This document shows positions 54,229-62,980 of a DNA stretch of 64,000 bases, piece after piece. The first letter of the stretch is position 1. Every line of letters starts with the position of its first letter. The translations under genes and the position numbers were made by a program. Below the pieces are notes generated by a model. That model had not been told where the DNA came from. It saw only the letters and a list, made by a program, of their open reading frames with translations, and searched no databases. Source of the stretch: Acidimicrobiales bacterium (GTDB lineage: Bacteria; Actinomycetota; Acidimicrobiia; Acidimicrobiales; SKKL01); NCBI GenBank assembly GCA_034521975.1, contig JAXHLR010000002.1:124001-188000 (forward strand). The letters run 5' to 3'.

Positions 54229-54726
54229 GTGCATCAGTGGTTGGTCGGAGGGGGAATCGTGCTCGGGCCCGAGGGCCTGTTGCTCGTTCGCAATCGGCGC
54301 CGCAACGGGCGGTACGACTGGAGTCCGCCGGGTGGAGTGATCGACGACGGCGAGACGCTGATCGGCGGGCTGACCCGCGAGGTCCGTGAGGAGACCGGGC
54401 TGGCGGTCTCGTCGTGGTCGGGGCCGGTCTATGTGATCGAGGCCGTCGCCCCAGGGCTCGGGTGGGAGCTGCGGGTCGAGGCCCACGTCGCCACCGAGTA
54501 CAGCGGCGCGCTGCGCGTCGACGACCCCGACGGGATCGTCGACGACGCCCGGTTCGTGGGGCTCGACCGCTGCGCGGATCACCTCACCGCGAACCATCCG
54601 TGGGTCCGTGAGCCGCTCACCGAGTGGCTGACCGAGCAGTGGGGCGAGAGCCGTCAGTACCGCTACCGGGTCGATGGTTCCCGTCTGAGCGAGCTCGTGG
54701 TGACCCGCACCGCCACCGGGGTGTGA
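54229..54726 (+). CDS. Nudix hydrolase
   Basis: A 165-residue protein with the Nudix box after WSPPGGVIDDGETLIGG, completed by LTREVREETGL. The catalytic glutamates are in REVREETGL. Substrate unknown; it may clean oxidised or unusual nucleotides, which fits the DNA polymerase IV gene that follows 4 bp downstream. GTG start. Confidence 0.85.
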   Translation: MHQWLVGGGIVLGPEGLLLVRNRRRNGRYDWSPPGGVIDDGETLIGGLTREVREETGLAVSSWSGPVYVIEAVAPGLGWELRVEAHVATEYSGALRVDDPDGIVDDARFVGLDRCADHLTANHPWVREPLTEWLTEQWGESRQYRYRVDGSRLSELVVTRTATGV

Positions 54727-54730
54727 CCCG

Positions 54731-55978
54731 GTGGCCACCGCATCCACCATCCTGCACGTCGACATGGACGCCTTCTTCGTGTCGGTCGAGCTGCTGCGGC
54801 GCCCCGAGCTGCGGGGACAGCCGGTCGTGGTCGGCGGACACGGTCCCCGGGGAGTGGTGGCCGCCGCGTCCTACGAAGCGCGCGCCCACGGGGTGTTCTC
54901 GGCGATGCCGTCGGTCCGGGCGGCTCGCCTGTGCCCCCACGCCGTGTTCCTGCCCGGTGATCACGCGACCTACGCCGCGGTCAGTGCTCGGGTCATGGAC
55001 CTGTTCCGGGAGTACACGCCACTGGTCGAGCCGTTGTCGCTCGACGAGGCGTTCCTCGACGTCAGCGGTGTCCGACGCCTGCACGGTGACGGCCGGGCGG
55101 TGGGGCTTCGCATCAGGGAACGCGTGCTCGAGCAGGAGGGGTTGACAGCCTCGGTGGGCGTCGCCCCATCCAAGTTCATCGCCAAGCTGGCATCGAACGA
55201 GGCCAAGCCCACGGCACGGGCGGGCGGCACCCTGCCGGGCGCCGGGGTGGTCGAGGTGCGCCCGGGGGATGAGATCGGGTTCCTGCACCCGCTCCCCGTG
55301 TCGGCGCTGTGGGGAGTCGGCCCCGTGACCCTCGATCGACTCCACCGGATCGGCGTGCGCACGATCGGCGACCTGGCAGGGCTGGACCGGGGCGCCGTCG
55401 TCGCCGTCCTCGGTACGACCACCGGGAGCCACCTCCACCGACTCTCACACGGCGAGGACGATCGCCCCGTGAGCCCGGATCTCGCGCCCAAGTCGGTGAG
55501 CCACGAGGAGACCTTCGCCGCCGACCTCACCGATCCCGACCGACTCACCCGCGAGGTCGTCCGCCAGGCCGATGCGGTGGCCTCACGGATGCGCCGGGCC
55601 GGCCTCCGGGGTCGTACGGTCACGATCAAGGTCCGCTTCGGCGACTTCCGCACCATCACCCGGTCCACCACCCTCGCAACGGCGGTGGACTCGGGGCCGA
55701 TGATCGCCCGTCCGGCAAAGCGGCTGCTGGCCGAGGTCGACACCACGGCGGGCGTGCGATTGCTGGGTGTCGGTGTCACCGGCGTCTCGATCGACGAGCC
55801 ACGACAGCTCTCCCTCGACGAGTCGGACCCCGGTTGGGACGATGCCAGCCGGGCCGTCGACGAGATCCGACAGCGGTACGGGGAGCGAGCCATCGGCCCG
55901 GCGATCGCGGCGGGACCGACAGGAGTGGACCTGGTGCGTCGCGGCGCCCAGCAGTGGGGTCCGAACCAGCCACGGTGA
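54731..55978 (+). CDS. dinB: DNA polymerase IV (Y family)
   Basis: A 415-residue translesion polymerase. HVDMDAFFVSVE (metal-binding Asp), ASYEARAHGVFSAMP, PLSLDEAFLDVSG (second metal site), SVGVAPSKFIAKLASNEAKP, and the little-finger domain with PKSVSHEETFAADL and IKVRFGDFRTITRS. Error-prone bypass of DNA lesions. No clear C-terminal clamp-binding QLxLF, but QLSLDE near residue 363 could serve that role. GTG start. Confidence 0.92.
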   Translation: MATASTILHVDMDAFFVSVELLRRPELRGQPVVVGGHGPRGVVAAASYEARAHGVFSAMPSVRAARLCPHAVFLPGDHATYAAVSARVMDLFREYTPLVEPLSLDEAFLDVSGVRRLHGDGRAVGLRIRERVLEQEGLTASVGVAPSKFIAKLASNEAKPTARAGGTLPGAGVVEVRPGDEIGFLHPLPVSALWGVGPVTLDRLHRIGVRTIGDLAGLDRGAVVAVLGTTTGSHLHRLSHGEDDRPVSPDLAPKSVSHEETFAADLTDPDRLTREVVRQADAVASRMRRAGLRGRTVTIKVRFGDFRTITRSTTLATAVDSGPMIARPAKRLLAEVDTTAGVRLLGVGVTGVSIDEPRQLSLDESDPGWDDASRAVDEIRQRYGERAIGPAIAAGPTGVDLVRRGAQQWGPNQPR

Positions 55979-56098
55979 TCGCCGTGACGATCGCGGAGAA
56001 CGGTCCCCGGGCGCGTTGTTGATCATGGTGTCGTGTGCGAGACTGTGAGCTACCAGGGCTTGGACACCGCCGGGTCCGTGGGGTGATAGGGAGCGACG

Positions 56099-56473
56099 GT
56101 GCCGCTTTCCGAAGACGAACAGCGCATCTTGCAACAGATCGAGGAGCAGCTCTACGAGAGCGATCCCGGGCTGGCGCGCGAGGTGGCCAGCACCACCGTC
56201 TACACCCACGCCTTCCGGAGCCTCAAGCTCTCCACGGTCGGGTTCATCCTCGGCTGCGTCATCATGATCTTCACCTTGGCGATGTCGTTCGTCTTCGCCT
56301 TCGGTGGGTTCCTCCTCATGCTCGCGTCCGCACTGTTCTTCGTGCGTGCCGCACGGACCCTCGGCCGGGCCGGGCTCGAGCAGATGACCCAGTCCATGCG
56401 GACCGCCGGGCTGCGCGACTACTTCGGCAACACCAGCCAGCGCATGCGCGACCGCTTCCGCGGCGAGGAGTGA
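56099..56473 (+). CDS. DUF3040 membrane protein
   Basis: A 124-residue protein: N-terminal PLSEDEQRILQQIEEQLYESDP is the signature of DUF3040, followed by two transmembrane segments (about 48-66 and 67-84) and a basic C-terminal tail (SQRMRDRFRGEE). DUF3040 proteins are typical of actinobacteria and lie near dinB and cell-wall genes; function unknown. GTG start; 120 bp after dinB. Confidence 0.88.
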   Translation: MPLSEDEQRILQQIEEQLYESDPGLAREVASTTVYTHAFRSLKLSTVGFILGCVIMIFTLAMSFVFAFGGFLLMLASALFFVRAARTLGRAGLEQMTQSMRTAGLRDYFGNTSQRMRDRFRGEE

Positions 56474-56537
56474 CCGCCAAGGCCTCCGGGCCGGCTCGGC
56501 CGGTCGGCCTCAGCTGAGCCCTGTCAGCTGACCCCAG

Positions 56538-58835
56538 TCACCTGGCCCACTGGGTGAGCACCGCGTGGCGCCGCTGCCGGCGGGTTCCCCGGCGGTGGGG
56601 GAGCGCTCGGCGAGGGTCGAGACGGTCGGCGACACGCTGTGACCGGCTGCGGGCGGCTCGGATCGCGGCGGTGGCCAGGCGGGCGGCACCATTGGCCTGG
56701 GTGGCTTCGTCGTCGAGCACCAGATCGGGCGCGTAGCGGGCGGTCGAGGCCATCTCGGCGAGGGTGCGCACCGGGGAGTCGGCGTCGCGGACCGCAGCGG
56801 CGAGGCGGGCGGCGAACTCGCGGTGGGTCTCGGTGGGACCCGGACGCACCGCGATCGACCGTGCCGCATCGGTGACCTCGGCCCAGGCGGCGAGCACCAG
56901 GCCCGGAGGGTGGGTCCCGAGCCGTCGGCGCCGCACCCAGCGGCGAAGTCCGACCGCCGAAGCCACCAGCATGGCCCAGCAGGCCAGCACGCCCGCGGCC
57001 GCGGCGATGGCGATCAGCGGTGTCGGCAGCCCGTCGTCGCCGCCTCCCGGGGTCGCGGAGGCGTCGCCGCCGCTCAGGTCTCCGAAGACGTCGGGCAGCG
57101 TGTCGTCCAGGGTGGGGGTCGGTCCCTGCTCGGCCTCGGTCGTGGTGGTCGTGGCGGAGTCGCCGAAGCCACCTTCCTGGTCGGCCGCCACCCCGGTGTG
57201 GCGCTCGGATCGTGGATCGCCCCGGCCCGGTGTCGGCTCGAAGGGCACCCACCCGACACCCTGGAACCACACCTCGGGCCAGGCGTGGGCGTGCTCGCCT
57301 CGCACGACGTAGCGGTCGGGGTCGGTGGGGGAAGGCTCGCCCACGGTGAACCCCACCGCCACCCGCGAGGGAAGGCCGGCCACCCGGGCCATGGCTGCGA
57401 ACGAGGCCGAGAACTGCTCGCAGTAGCCGGTCCGGTCCTCGATCAGGAAGCGCACCAGCTCGGAGTCCGAGTGACCCGGCTGCACCTCGACCGAGTACTC
57501 GAACTCGTCGCGGAGGAAGTCCTGCAGCGCCAAGGCGCGGTCGTAGGGCGTGTCGGCATCGGCGACCACCGACTCGGCGAGCTCGACGACCCGCTGGTCG
57601 ATCTCGGGGAGCTCCAGGTATCGATCGGCGATGCTCGAGGGCACCTCATCGGGAGCGGCGCGCAGGTCCTCGGGGTCGTGGACGCCCACCAGGGATTCGA
57701 CCCTGTACTCGAGCCCGTCGTAGGCGCCCTCCTCGCGCTCGAGCAGCGCGGTGGAGGTCCGGTCATCCCAGCGGATGGCCTCGTCCCCGGTGTCGATGCG
57801 GGCCGCCTGGTAGGCCGCTGGAAGGTAGGGCGATGCCAGCGCCCCGATCTCGAAGTGTTGCTCGACAGGTGTGGTCGATCCGGACCGATCGCCGCGCAGC
57901 AGGGTGCCACCGACGGTCCGGAAGGTGGTCTCCAGCGTGAACGTCTGGCCGTCGAAGTCGTCGAGGGCCATCGTCCGCCAGTAGGACGGTTCGCTCGATT
58001 CGACGGTGAAGGCCACCTCGCTCGACTGGTTCACGAGGCGCGACCGGATGTCGACCAGCGGGTTGACCACGATCCGCGAACCATCCCCACCACCGCCCCG
58101 CCAGGTCCACAAACCCTCGTCGCCGGCACCGGGCAACGACGGCCCGACGAGCATCGCGGCAAGGGCGGCGACGGCGGTGAGGCTCCCACCCAGGCGCACC
58201 AACGCCACTGGGCCTCGGTCGTCGTCGCCGGGGAGCCATGTCGCTGCGGTCCCCCGGGTCAGCGCCCGCACCACCAGCACGAACCCGAAGGCGAACACGG
58301 TGAAGGCGATCGTTGCGGTGATCCGGCCATCTCCCGCCCCGAGGACCGAACAGAACACGAACACCGTCAAGGGCGGGATGAGGGCCTGGATCTCGGCTCC
58401 GAGCCGGAAGGCGGCGATGTCCGACATCGTGGCGACGACTGCCACGCCGATCATGGAGGCGATCACGAACCCGGCGATCGGCTCGGTGGGTGCCCTGGCC
58501 TCGGGGTAGAGCATCAGGGCCTCATCGAGCGCCCCGGCGACGACCCGAAGCGTCTCCGAGGTGGGGAGGAGGTATCTGAGCGTGTCGGGGGCGTGGATCC
58601 AGGAGATGACGAGGGCGGTCCCCAGCGCCACCGCGGCGAGTTGGAGCACCACGCCGACGCCGAGCCGTCGAAGCAGAGCACCGGCACCGTGCGCGAGCGC
58701 AGCGGTGAGCAGCAGCGGCACCAGCCAACCGCCGCTGTCGTCGAAGAGGCGACCGAACCCGACTGCCACCGTCGCGGTGACGGCGAAGAGCGCGAGCTCG
58801 GCCACCACGAGTCGGAGGCCGCCGGCGGGGCTCAT
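56538..58835 (-). CDS. Transglutaminase-like membrane protein (TgpA type)
   Basis: A 765-residue protein. About six N-terminal transmembrane segments (first 220 residues), a long extracytoplasmic domain, and the transglutaminase-like core: RTGYCEQFSASFAAMARVAG (Cys), GEHAHAWPEVWFQGVGWVPF (His, Asp). One more transmembrane segment and a cytoplasmic basic tail follow (DUF4129-like). Belongs to the bacterial TgpA/DUF3488 group, found with DUF58 and MoxR. Stop/start overlap (ATGA) with the DUF58 gene. Possible role in envelope protein processing. Confidence 0.88.
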   Translation of the reverse strand: MSPAGGLRLVVAELALFAVTATVAVGFGRLFDDSGGWLVPLLLTAALAHGAGALLRRLGVGVVLQLAAVALGTALVISWIHAPDTLRYLLPTSETLRVVAGALDEALMLYPEARAPTEPIAGFVIASMIGVAVVATMSDIAAFRLGAEIQALIPPLTVFVFCSVLGAGDGRITATIAFTVFAFGFVLVVRALTRGTAATWLPGDDDRGPVALVRLGGSLTAVAALAAMLVGPSLPGAGDEGLWTWRGGGGDGSRIVVNPLVDIRSRLVNQSSEVAFTVESSEPSYWRTMALDDFDGQTFTLETTFRTVGGTLLRGDRSGSTTPVEQHFEIGALASPYLPAAYQAARIDTGDEAIRWDDRTSTALLEREEGAYDGLEYRVESLVGVHDPEDLRAAPDEVPSSIADRYLELPEIDQRVVELAESVVADADTPYDRALALQDFLRDEFEYSVEVQPGHSDSELVRFLIEDRTGYCEQFSASFAAMARVAGLPSRVAVGFTVGEPSPTDPDRYVVRGEHAHAWPEVWFQGVGWVPFEPTPGRGDPRSERHTGVAADQEGGFGDSATTTTTEAEQGPTPTLDDTLPDVFGDLSGGDASATPGGGDDGLPTPLIAIAAAAGVLACWAMLVASAVGLRRWVRRRRLGTHPPGLVLAAWAEVTDAARSIAVRPGPTETHREFAARLAAAVRDADSPVRTLAEMASTARYAPDLVLDDEATQANGAARLATAAIRAARSRSQRVADRLDPRRALPHRRGTRRQRRHAVLTQWAR

Positions 58836-60067
58836 GTGGGCGATCCCTCGACGGTGGCCAGTCGTGCGGTCGATCGGGCGCCGGATCGCCGACGTCGGGC
58901 CATCGCCTCGTTCCAGGCGGCCGGGAAGGGGGTCGCGCCGGTGACATGGATCTCGGTGGGTGTGGTCGAACCGACCTGCTCCGCGTCGCGGGTGCGGTGA
59001 TCCCATGCCGAACGGTCGATCAGCACCGTGGTGAGAGTGGAGAACCGAGGCCGGAGCGCATCGACCCGAGCCCGATCGTGCTGGGTCAGCGCACCCGAGA
59101 CCATCACCAGCGCCCCACCATGTGAGGTTCGGGTCACCGACTCGAGGATGCGGTTGAGCTGGGCGCCGTGGGACAGCCCGACGGTGGCGAGATACTCGAG
59201 CACGGCCGCGTAGGCGGCGTTGCCCGGCACGAAGCCGGAGTCGGTGCCATCGGTGCACACCAGCCGGAACAGGTCGCCGTCGCGGCGGGCGGCGGTGAGG
59301 ATGCTGGCCGCAGCCGAGACGCTGAGGTCGAGCGAGGCCTCGTTCTGGGAGTCGGCCCGCAGGTCGAGCAGGACGGTCGCACGGCTCTGGGTCGGCAGCT
59401 CGGTCTGGCGCACGAGCAGCTCGTCGAAGCGTGCGGTCGACGGCCAGTGCACCCGTCGCAGCTCATCGCCGATCTCGAAGGGACGCAAGGCGAAGAACTC
59501 CTCGGCGCTGGACCCGAGCGAGCCGGGCGACTGGTTGGTCGCCTCGGGATCGTGGCCGGCGGCCTCGGGGAGCCCGACGATGGGGTCGATCCGCGGGTAG
59601 ATGGTCAGCTCGGTGCGCCCGGCGCCGCGCACCTGCACCGAGGTCAACCCGAACGGATCGCCGAGGACGACGTCGAGGGGGCCGATGGTGATGATCCCGC
59701 GACGTTCGGTGGGGAGGCGGTAGGCGGCCCGGGCCTGCCCACCCGGTTGGATCGGGGCCAGACCCAGGTCGGCGCCACGTGTTCCGCTGACGGCGTCGAC
59801 GATGCGCAGCACCGGAGTCGGACGGTGGCTCCTGTTGGTGACGGCGAGCTCGATGCGACTCGGGGCGCCCGCGTGCACCCGCGGGGGGTGGACGTCGCGC
59901 CGCACGCCGACATCGAGCTCGAGCAGCGCTGCCCGGACCACCACGATCACCACCAGTGCACCGAGTGCGGCACCGAGCAGGAACAGCTCGAGGGTGCCGA
60001 GCACGCGGCCGAGCCCGATCATGGCGATCGCGGCGATCGCCACCCCCCAGCCCTGACGGGTCAGCAT
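58832..60067 (-). CDS. DUF58 protein
   Basis: A 411-residue membrane-anchored protein: two N-terminal hydrophobic segments (about 7-45), an Ig-like region with RRGIITIGPLDVVLGDPFG, then the DUF58 signature LRPFEIGDELRRVHWPSTAR. A vWA-like domain follows: TVLLDLRADSQNEASLDLSVS. The MIDAS Ser residues are partly lost (DLRADS). DUF58 proteins work with MoxR ATPases as chaperone-like partners. Middle gene of the three-gene operon. Confidence 0.88.
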   Translation of the reverse strand: MLTRQGWGVAIAAIAMIGLGRVLGTLELFLLGAALGALVVIVVVRAALLELDVGVRRDVHPPRVHAGAPSRIELAVTNRSHRPTPVLRIVDAVSGTRGADLGLAPIQPGGQARAAYRLPTERRGIITIGPLDVVLGDPFGLTSVQVRGAGRTELTIYPRIDPIVGLPEAAGHDPEATNQSPGSLGSSAEEFFALRPFEIGDELRRVHWPSTARFDELLVRQTELPTQSRATVLLDLRADSQNEASLDLSVSAAASILTAARRDGDLFRLVCTDGTDSGFVPGNAAYAAVLEYLATVGLSHGAQLNRILESVTRTSHGGALVMVSGALTQHDRARVDALRPRFSTLTTVLIDRSAWDHRTRDAEQVGSTTPTEIHVTGATPFPAAWNEAMARRRRSGARSTARLATVEGSPT

Positions 60068-60083
60068 GCGGGCGTCCGGAGGA

Positions 60084-61058
60084 TCATCGGCCGTCCCAGC
60101 TCGGTGCCGGCACCGTGCGGAGGATGTCGTCGACGGCCTCGGCGGTGCTTCGACCCTGGAGCTCGGCCTCGGGGGTGAGCATGAGGCGATGCCCGAGGAC
60201 GGGGTGGGCCAGGGTCTTGAGGTCGTCGGGGATGACGAAGCCGCGGCCGTTGAGCGCGGCGAGCGCCCGCGCCGCGCGGAGCCAGCCGAGCGTGGCGCGA
60301 GGGGACATGCCGAGCGCGAGCGACCGATGTTGACGTGTGGCCCCCGCGAGGTCCACGAGGTAGCGCGAGATCTCGGGATGGACCCGTGCGGTCCGGGCGA
60401 CCTCGACCATGGTCTGGATCTCCGCGGCGGAGGTGACCGGCGAGAGCTGATCGAGGACCCCGCCCTGGCCGTGGGTCTCGAGGATCGACAGCTCGCCCTC
60501 GGCGGAGGGGTAGCCGACCGAGATGCGCATCAGGAACCGGTCGAGCTGGCTCTCGGGAAGGGGGTAGGTGCCCTCGTACTCGATCGGGTTCTGGGTGGCC
60601 ATCACCATGAACGGGCGGGGGAGCGGGTAGGTGTTGCCGTCGACGGTCACCTGCTCCTCGGCCATGGCCTCGAGCAGCGCGGACTGGGTCTTGGGCGATG
60701 CCCGGTTGATCTCGTCTCCGAGCACGATCCCGTTGAAGATGGGTCCGCGACGGAACTCGAAGCTGCTGTCGCTGCGGTTCCACACGCTCATGCCGACCAC
60801 GTCGGAGGGCAACAGGTCGGGGGTGAACTGGACCCGTCCGAACGGGAGGTCGATCGATCGGGCGACCGCCTTGGCCAGGCTGGTCTTGCCCACGCCGGGC
60901 ACGTCCTCGATGAGCAGGTGGCCCTCGGCGACGATCGCCAGCAGCACCAGTTCGATGGCGCGACGCTTGCCCTGGATGACCCGCTCGACGTTGGTGATCA
61001 CGGCGTGAGCGGTCTCGGCGAAGGCGGCGGCCTGGGCGTCGGTGTCGGAGATGGCCAC
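60084..61058 (-). CDS. MoxR-type AAA+ ATPase
   Basis: A 324-residue ATPase. Walker A EDVPGVGKTSLAKAVA (51-66), Walker B VLGDEINRASPKTQSALLEAM, sensor 1 PFMVMATQNPIEYEGTYPLPESQLDRF and a lid domain (PRATLGWLRAARALAAL). Typical MoxR length. These ATPases assist maturation of vWA/DUF58 partners, so this should act on the DUF58 protein encoded downstream. GTG start with AGGAG upstream; first gene of the operon. Confidence 0.93.
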   Translation of the reverse strand: MAISDTDAQAAAFAETAHAVITNVERVIQGKRRAIELVLLAIVAEGHLLIEDVPGVGKTSLAKAVARSIDLPFGRVQFTPDLLPSDVVGMSVWNRSDSSFEFRRGPIFNGIVLGDEINRASPKTQSALLEAMAEEQVTVDGNTYPLPRPFMVMATQNPIEYEGTYPLPESQLDRFLMRISVGYPSAEGELSILETHGQGGVLDQLSPVTSAAEIQTMVEVARTARVHPEISRYLVDLAGATRQHRSLALGMSPRATLGWLRAARALAALNGRGFVIPDDLKTLAHPVLGHRLMLTPEAELQGRSTAEAVDDILRTVPAPSWDGR

Positions 61059-61201
61059 GTGGGTGCTCCTCGATGTGGTCGGAGTTGGGGACCCGGCGCC
61101 GGGCCGCCGTCGGCGGAGCGCATCCACGGCGCTCTGTCGCACCCAGCGTAGGCCGGGGGTTGGGCGCGTTCTGTTCGGTCGGTGGTCGCTAACGTGGCCG
61201 G

Positions 61202-62080
61202 ATGGCAGTGGTCGTCGCGATCGACATCGGCGGCACGAAGCTGGCCGCCGGAATGGTCGACGACACCGGGCATGTGCTCGAACGTCATCAGGTGCCGACT
61301 CCCGACGCCGGTGGCGAGGTGATCTGGCAGCGGCTGGTCGAGCTGGTCGATCCGTTCGTGCAGGCCGCTGGAGGGGGCGGGGCGGAGGGGATCGGTGTCG
61401 GGTGCGGCGGGCCGATGACGCCGGGCGGCGAGGCGGTGTCACCCCTGAACATCGCCGGGTGGCGCGGCTTCCCGCTGCGCGACCAGATCGCCGCGCGCTG
61501 GGCTCTGCCGGTGTGGGTCGACAACGACGCCAAGGCGCTGGCCCTGGCCGAGGGGTGGATCGGTGCGGCGGCGGGCGAGTCGGACTTCATGGCCATGGTC
61601 GTGTCGACCGGGGTGGGGGGTGGGATCGTGCTCGACGGACGGCTGCTCGGCGGCGCCGCAGGCAACGCCGGCCACATCGGCCACGTGGTGGTCGAACCCG
61701 ACGGGGCGACCCTTCCCGAGCACGCGCCGGGCACACTCGAAGCCGAAGCATCCGGGACCGCCATCGAGCGCTCCACGGGGCGGCCCGCCGCCGAGGCCGA
61801 TCGGGCCACCGTCGAACGGGCGGGGCGGTTGGTGGGCCGGGCCGCCGGTTCTGTGTGCAACCTGCTCGATGTGCGACTCGTGGTGGTGGCGGGCTCGGTG
61901 GCGCTCGGTTACGGGGCGCCCTTCTTCGCCGCCGCCCAGCGCGAGATGGACCAGATCTGTGTCCTCGACTTCTCCCGGGGCGCGAGCGTGGTCCCGGCGG
62001 GCCTGGGTGCCGACGGCCCCCTCGTGGGCGCGGCCGCGGTCGCGTGGCGCAACGTCGGCCTCGACATCGGCATCGCCTGA
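61202..62080 (+). CDS. ROK family protein lacking the zinc motif
   Basis: A 292-residue ROK-fold protein: VVAIDIGGTKLAAGMVD (ATP site), VDNDAKALALAEGW, STGVGGGIVLDG and NAGHIGHVVVEPDGATLPE. The zinc motif CxCGxxGCxE is replaced by a segment LPEHAPGTLEAEASG without cysteines. The catalytic Asp (VDND) is kept, so sugar kinase activity remains possible. Divergent from MoxR. ATG start. Confidence 0.85.
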   Translation: MAVVVAIDIGGTKLAAGMVDDTGHVLERHQVPTPDAGGEVIWQRLVELVDPFVQAAGGGGAEGIGVGCGGPMTPGGEAVSPLNIAGWRGFPLRDQIAARWALPVWVDNDAKALALAEGWIGAAAGESDFMAMVVSTGVGGGIVLDGRLLGGAAGNAGHIGHVVVEPDGATLPEHAPGTLEAEASGTAIERSTGRPAAEADRATVERAGRLVGRAAGSVCNLLDVRLVVVAGSVALGYGAPFFAAAQREMDQICVLDFSRGASVVPAGLGADGPLVGAAAVAWRNVGLDIGIA

Positions 62081-62105
62081 GGCGGCGCTGGATACGATCG
62101 TGGCC

Positions 62106-62393
62106 ATGCGACCGGTACCGGTGATGAGGGGACGGACGGAGGTGGGCTGGACGCGCGTGGTCCTCGCCATCGTGTGCCGTCCGTGGCTCTGGCCGGTGGC
62201 GACCACGACCTTCGTCGGACTGATCCCCCGTCGCTGGTGGGCCCGACACCCGTGGCTGCCGGTTCCCGATGCCGGCTTCCTCACGTTCCGGCTCACCACG
62301 GCGTTCGGGCCCGATCCCTCAGCGCCGCCCCCTGCCGAGGTGATCTCGTTCCTGAGGTGGTGCCGTACGTGGCCGCGCGTGGTCCGGCGATGA
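62106..62393 (+). CDS. Small hypothetical protein
   Basis: A 95-residue basic, Trp- and Pro-rich protein with one hydrophobic stretch (VVLAIVCRPWLWPVATTTFVGL) and Arg pairs on both sides (PRRWWARHPW). The pattern is recognisable in a group of small actinobacterial proteins next to HNH or ROK genes; function unknown. ATG start 25 bp after the ROK gene. Confidence 0.65.
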   Translation: MRPVPVMRGRTEVGWTRVVLAIVCRPWLWPVATTTFVGLIPRRWWARHPWLPVPDAGFLTFRLTTAFGPDPSAPPPAEVISFLRWCRTWPRVVRR

Positions 62394-62464
62394 GGCCCTC
62401 GTCCGCGCCGGCGCCGGCAGCGATCTCTCCCGAGCCGGGACCGGCAGGAAGCTAGTCTGCTGCG

Positions 62465-62974
62465 ATGGGTCGGGCCTTGGTGCTCAACGCGAGCTATGAG
62501 CCACTGTGTGTGGTCCCGGCCCGCCGCGCGGTGGTGCTGGTGCTGTCCGAGAAGGCCGAGATCGTCCACGAGTCGGGTGACGAGTACCGCTCCGAGCGCC
62601 TCAGCGTGGCGGTCCCCTCGGTCGTGAGGCTCCGCTACTACGTCCGTGTCCCCTACGAACGAGCCACTGCTCTGTCCCGTCGGGCGGTGTTCCATCGCGA
62701 TGGTGGGCGGTGCCAGTACTGCGGCGGATCCGCCGAGAGCATCGACCACGTCGTTCCCCGCAGCCGTGGCGGGTCACACGTGTGGGAGAACGTGGTCGCC
62801 GCCTGTCGCCGCTGCAACGCCGCCAAGGGCGACCGCCTGCTGGCCGAGACGCCGATGACGCTGCGGACACGGCCGGCGACGCCGCGCGAGCTCAGCTGGA
62901 TCATCGTGGCGGTCGCCGATGTGCCCGAGCTGTGGCAGCAGTACCTCCAGCCCAGTCGCCTCATCCCGGCCTAG
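62465..62974 (+). CDS. HNH endonuclease
   Basis: A 169-residue protein. The N-terminal domain (ALVLNASYEPLCVVPARRAVVLVLSEKAE, given in two pieces of the strand-helix pattern) is the standard lead of actinobacterial HNH proteins. HNH domain: CQYCGGSAESIDHVVPRSRGG (Cys pair, catalytic His), then WENVVAACRRCNAAKGDRLL (Asn and second Cys pair for zinc). Widely conserved in chromosomes, so a housekeeping DNA-repair role is more likely than a mobile one. Confidence 0.88.
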   Translation: MGRALVLNASYEPLCVVPARRAVVLVLSEKAEIVHESGDEYRSERLSVAVPSVVRLRYYVRVPYERATALSRRAVFHRDGGRCQYCGGSAESIDHVVPRSRGGSHVWENVVAACRRCNAAKGDRLLAETPMTLRTRPATPRELSWIIVAVADVPELWQQYLQPSRLIPA

Positions 62975-62980
62975 CCGAAG

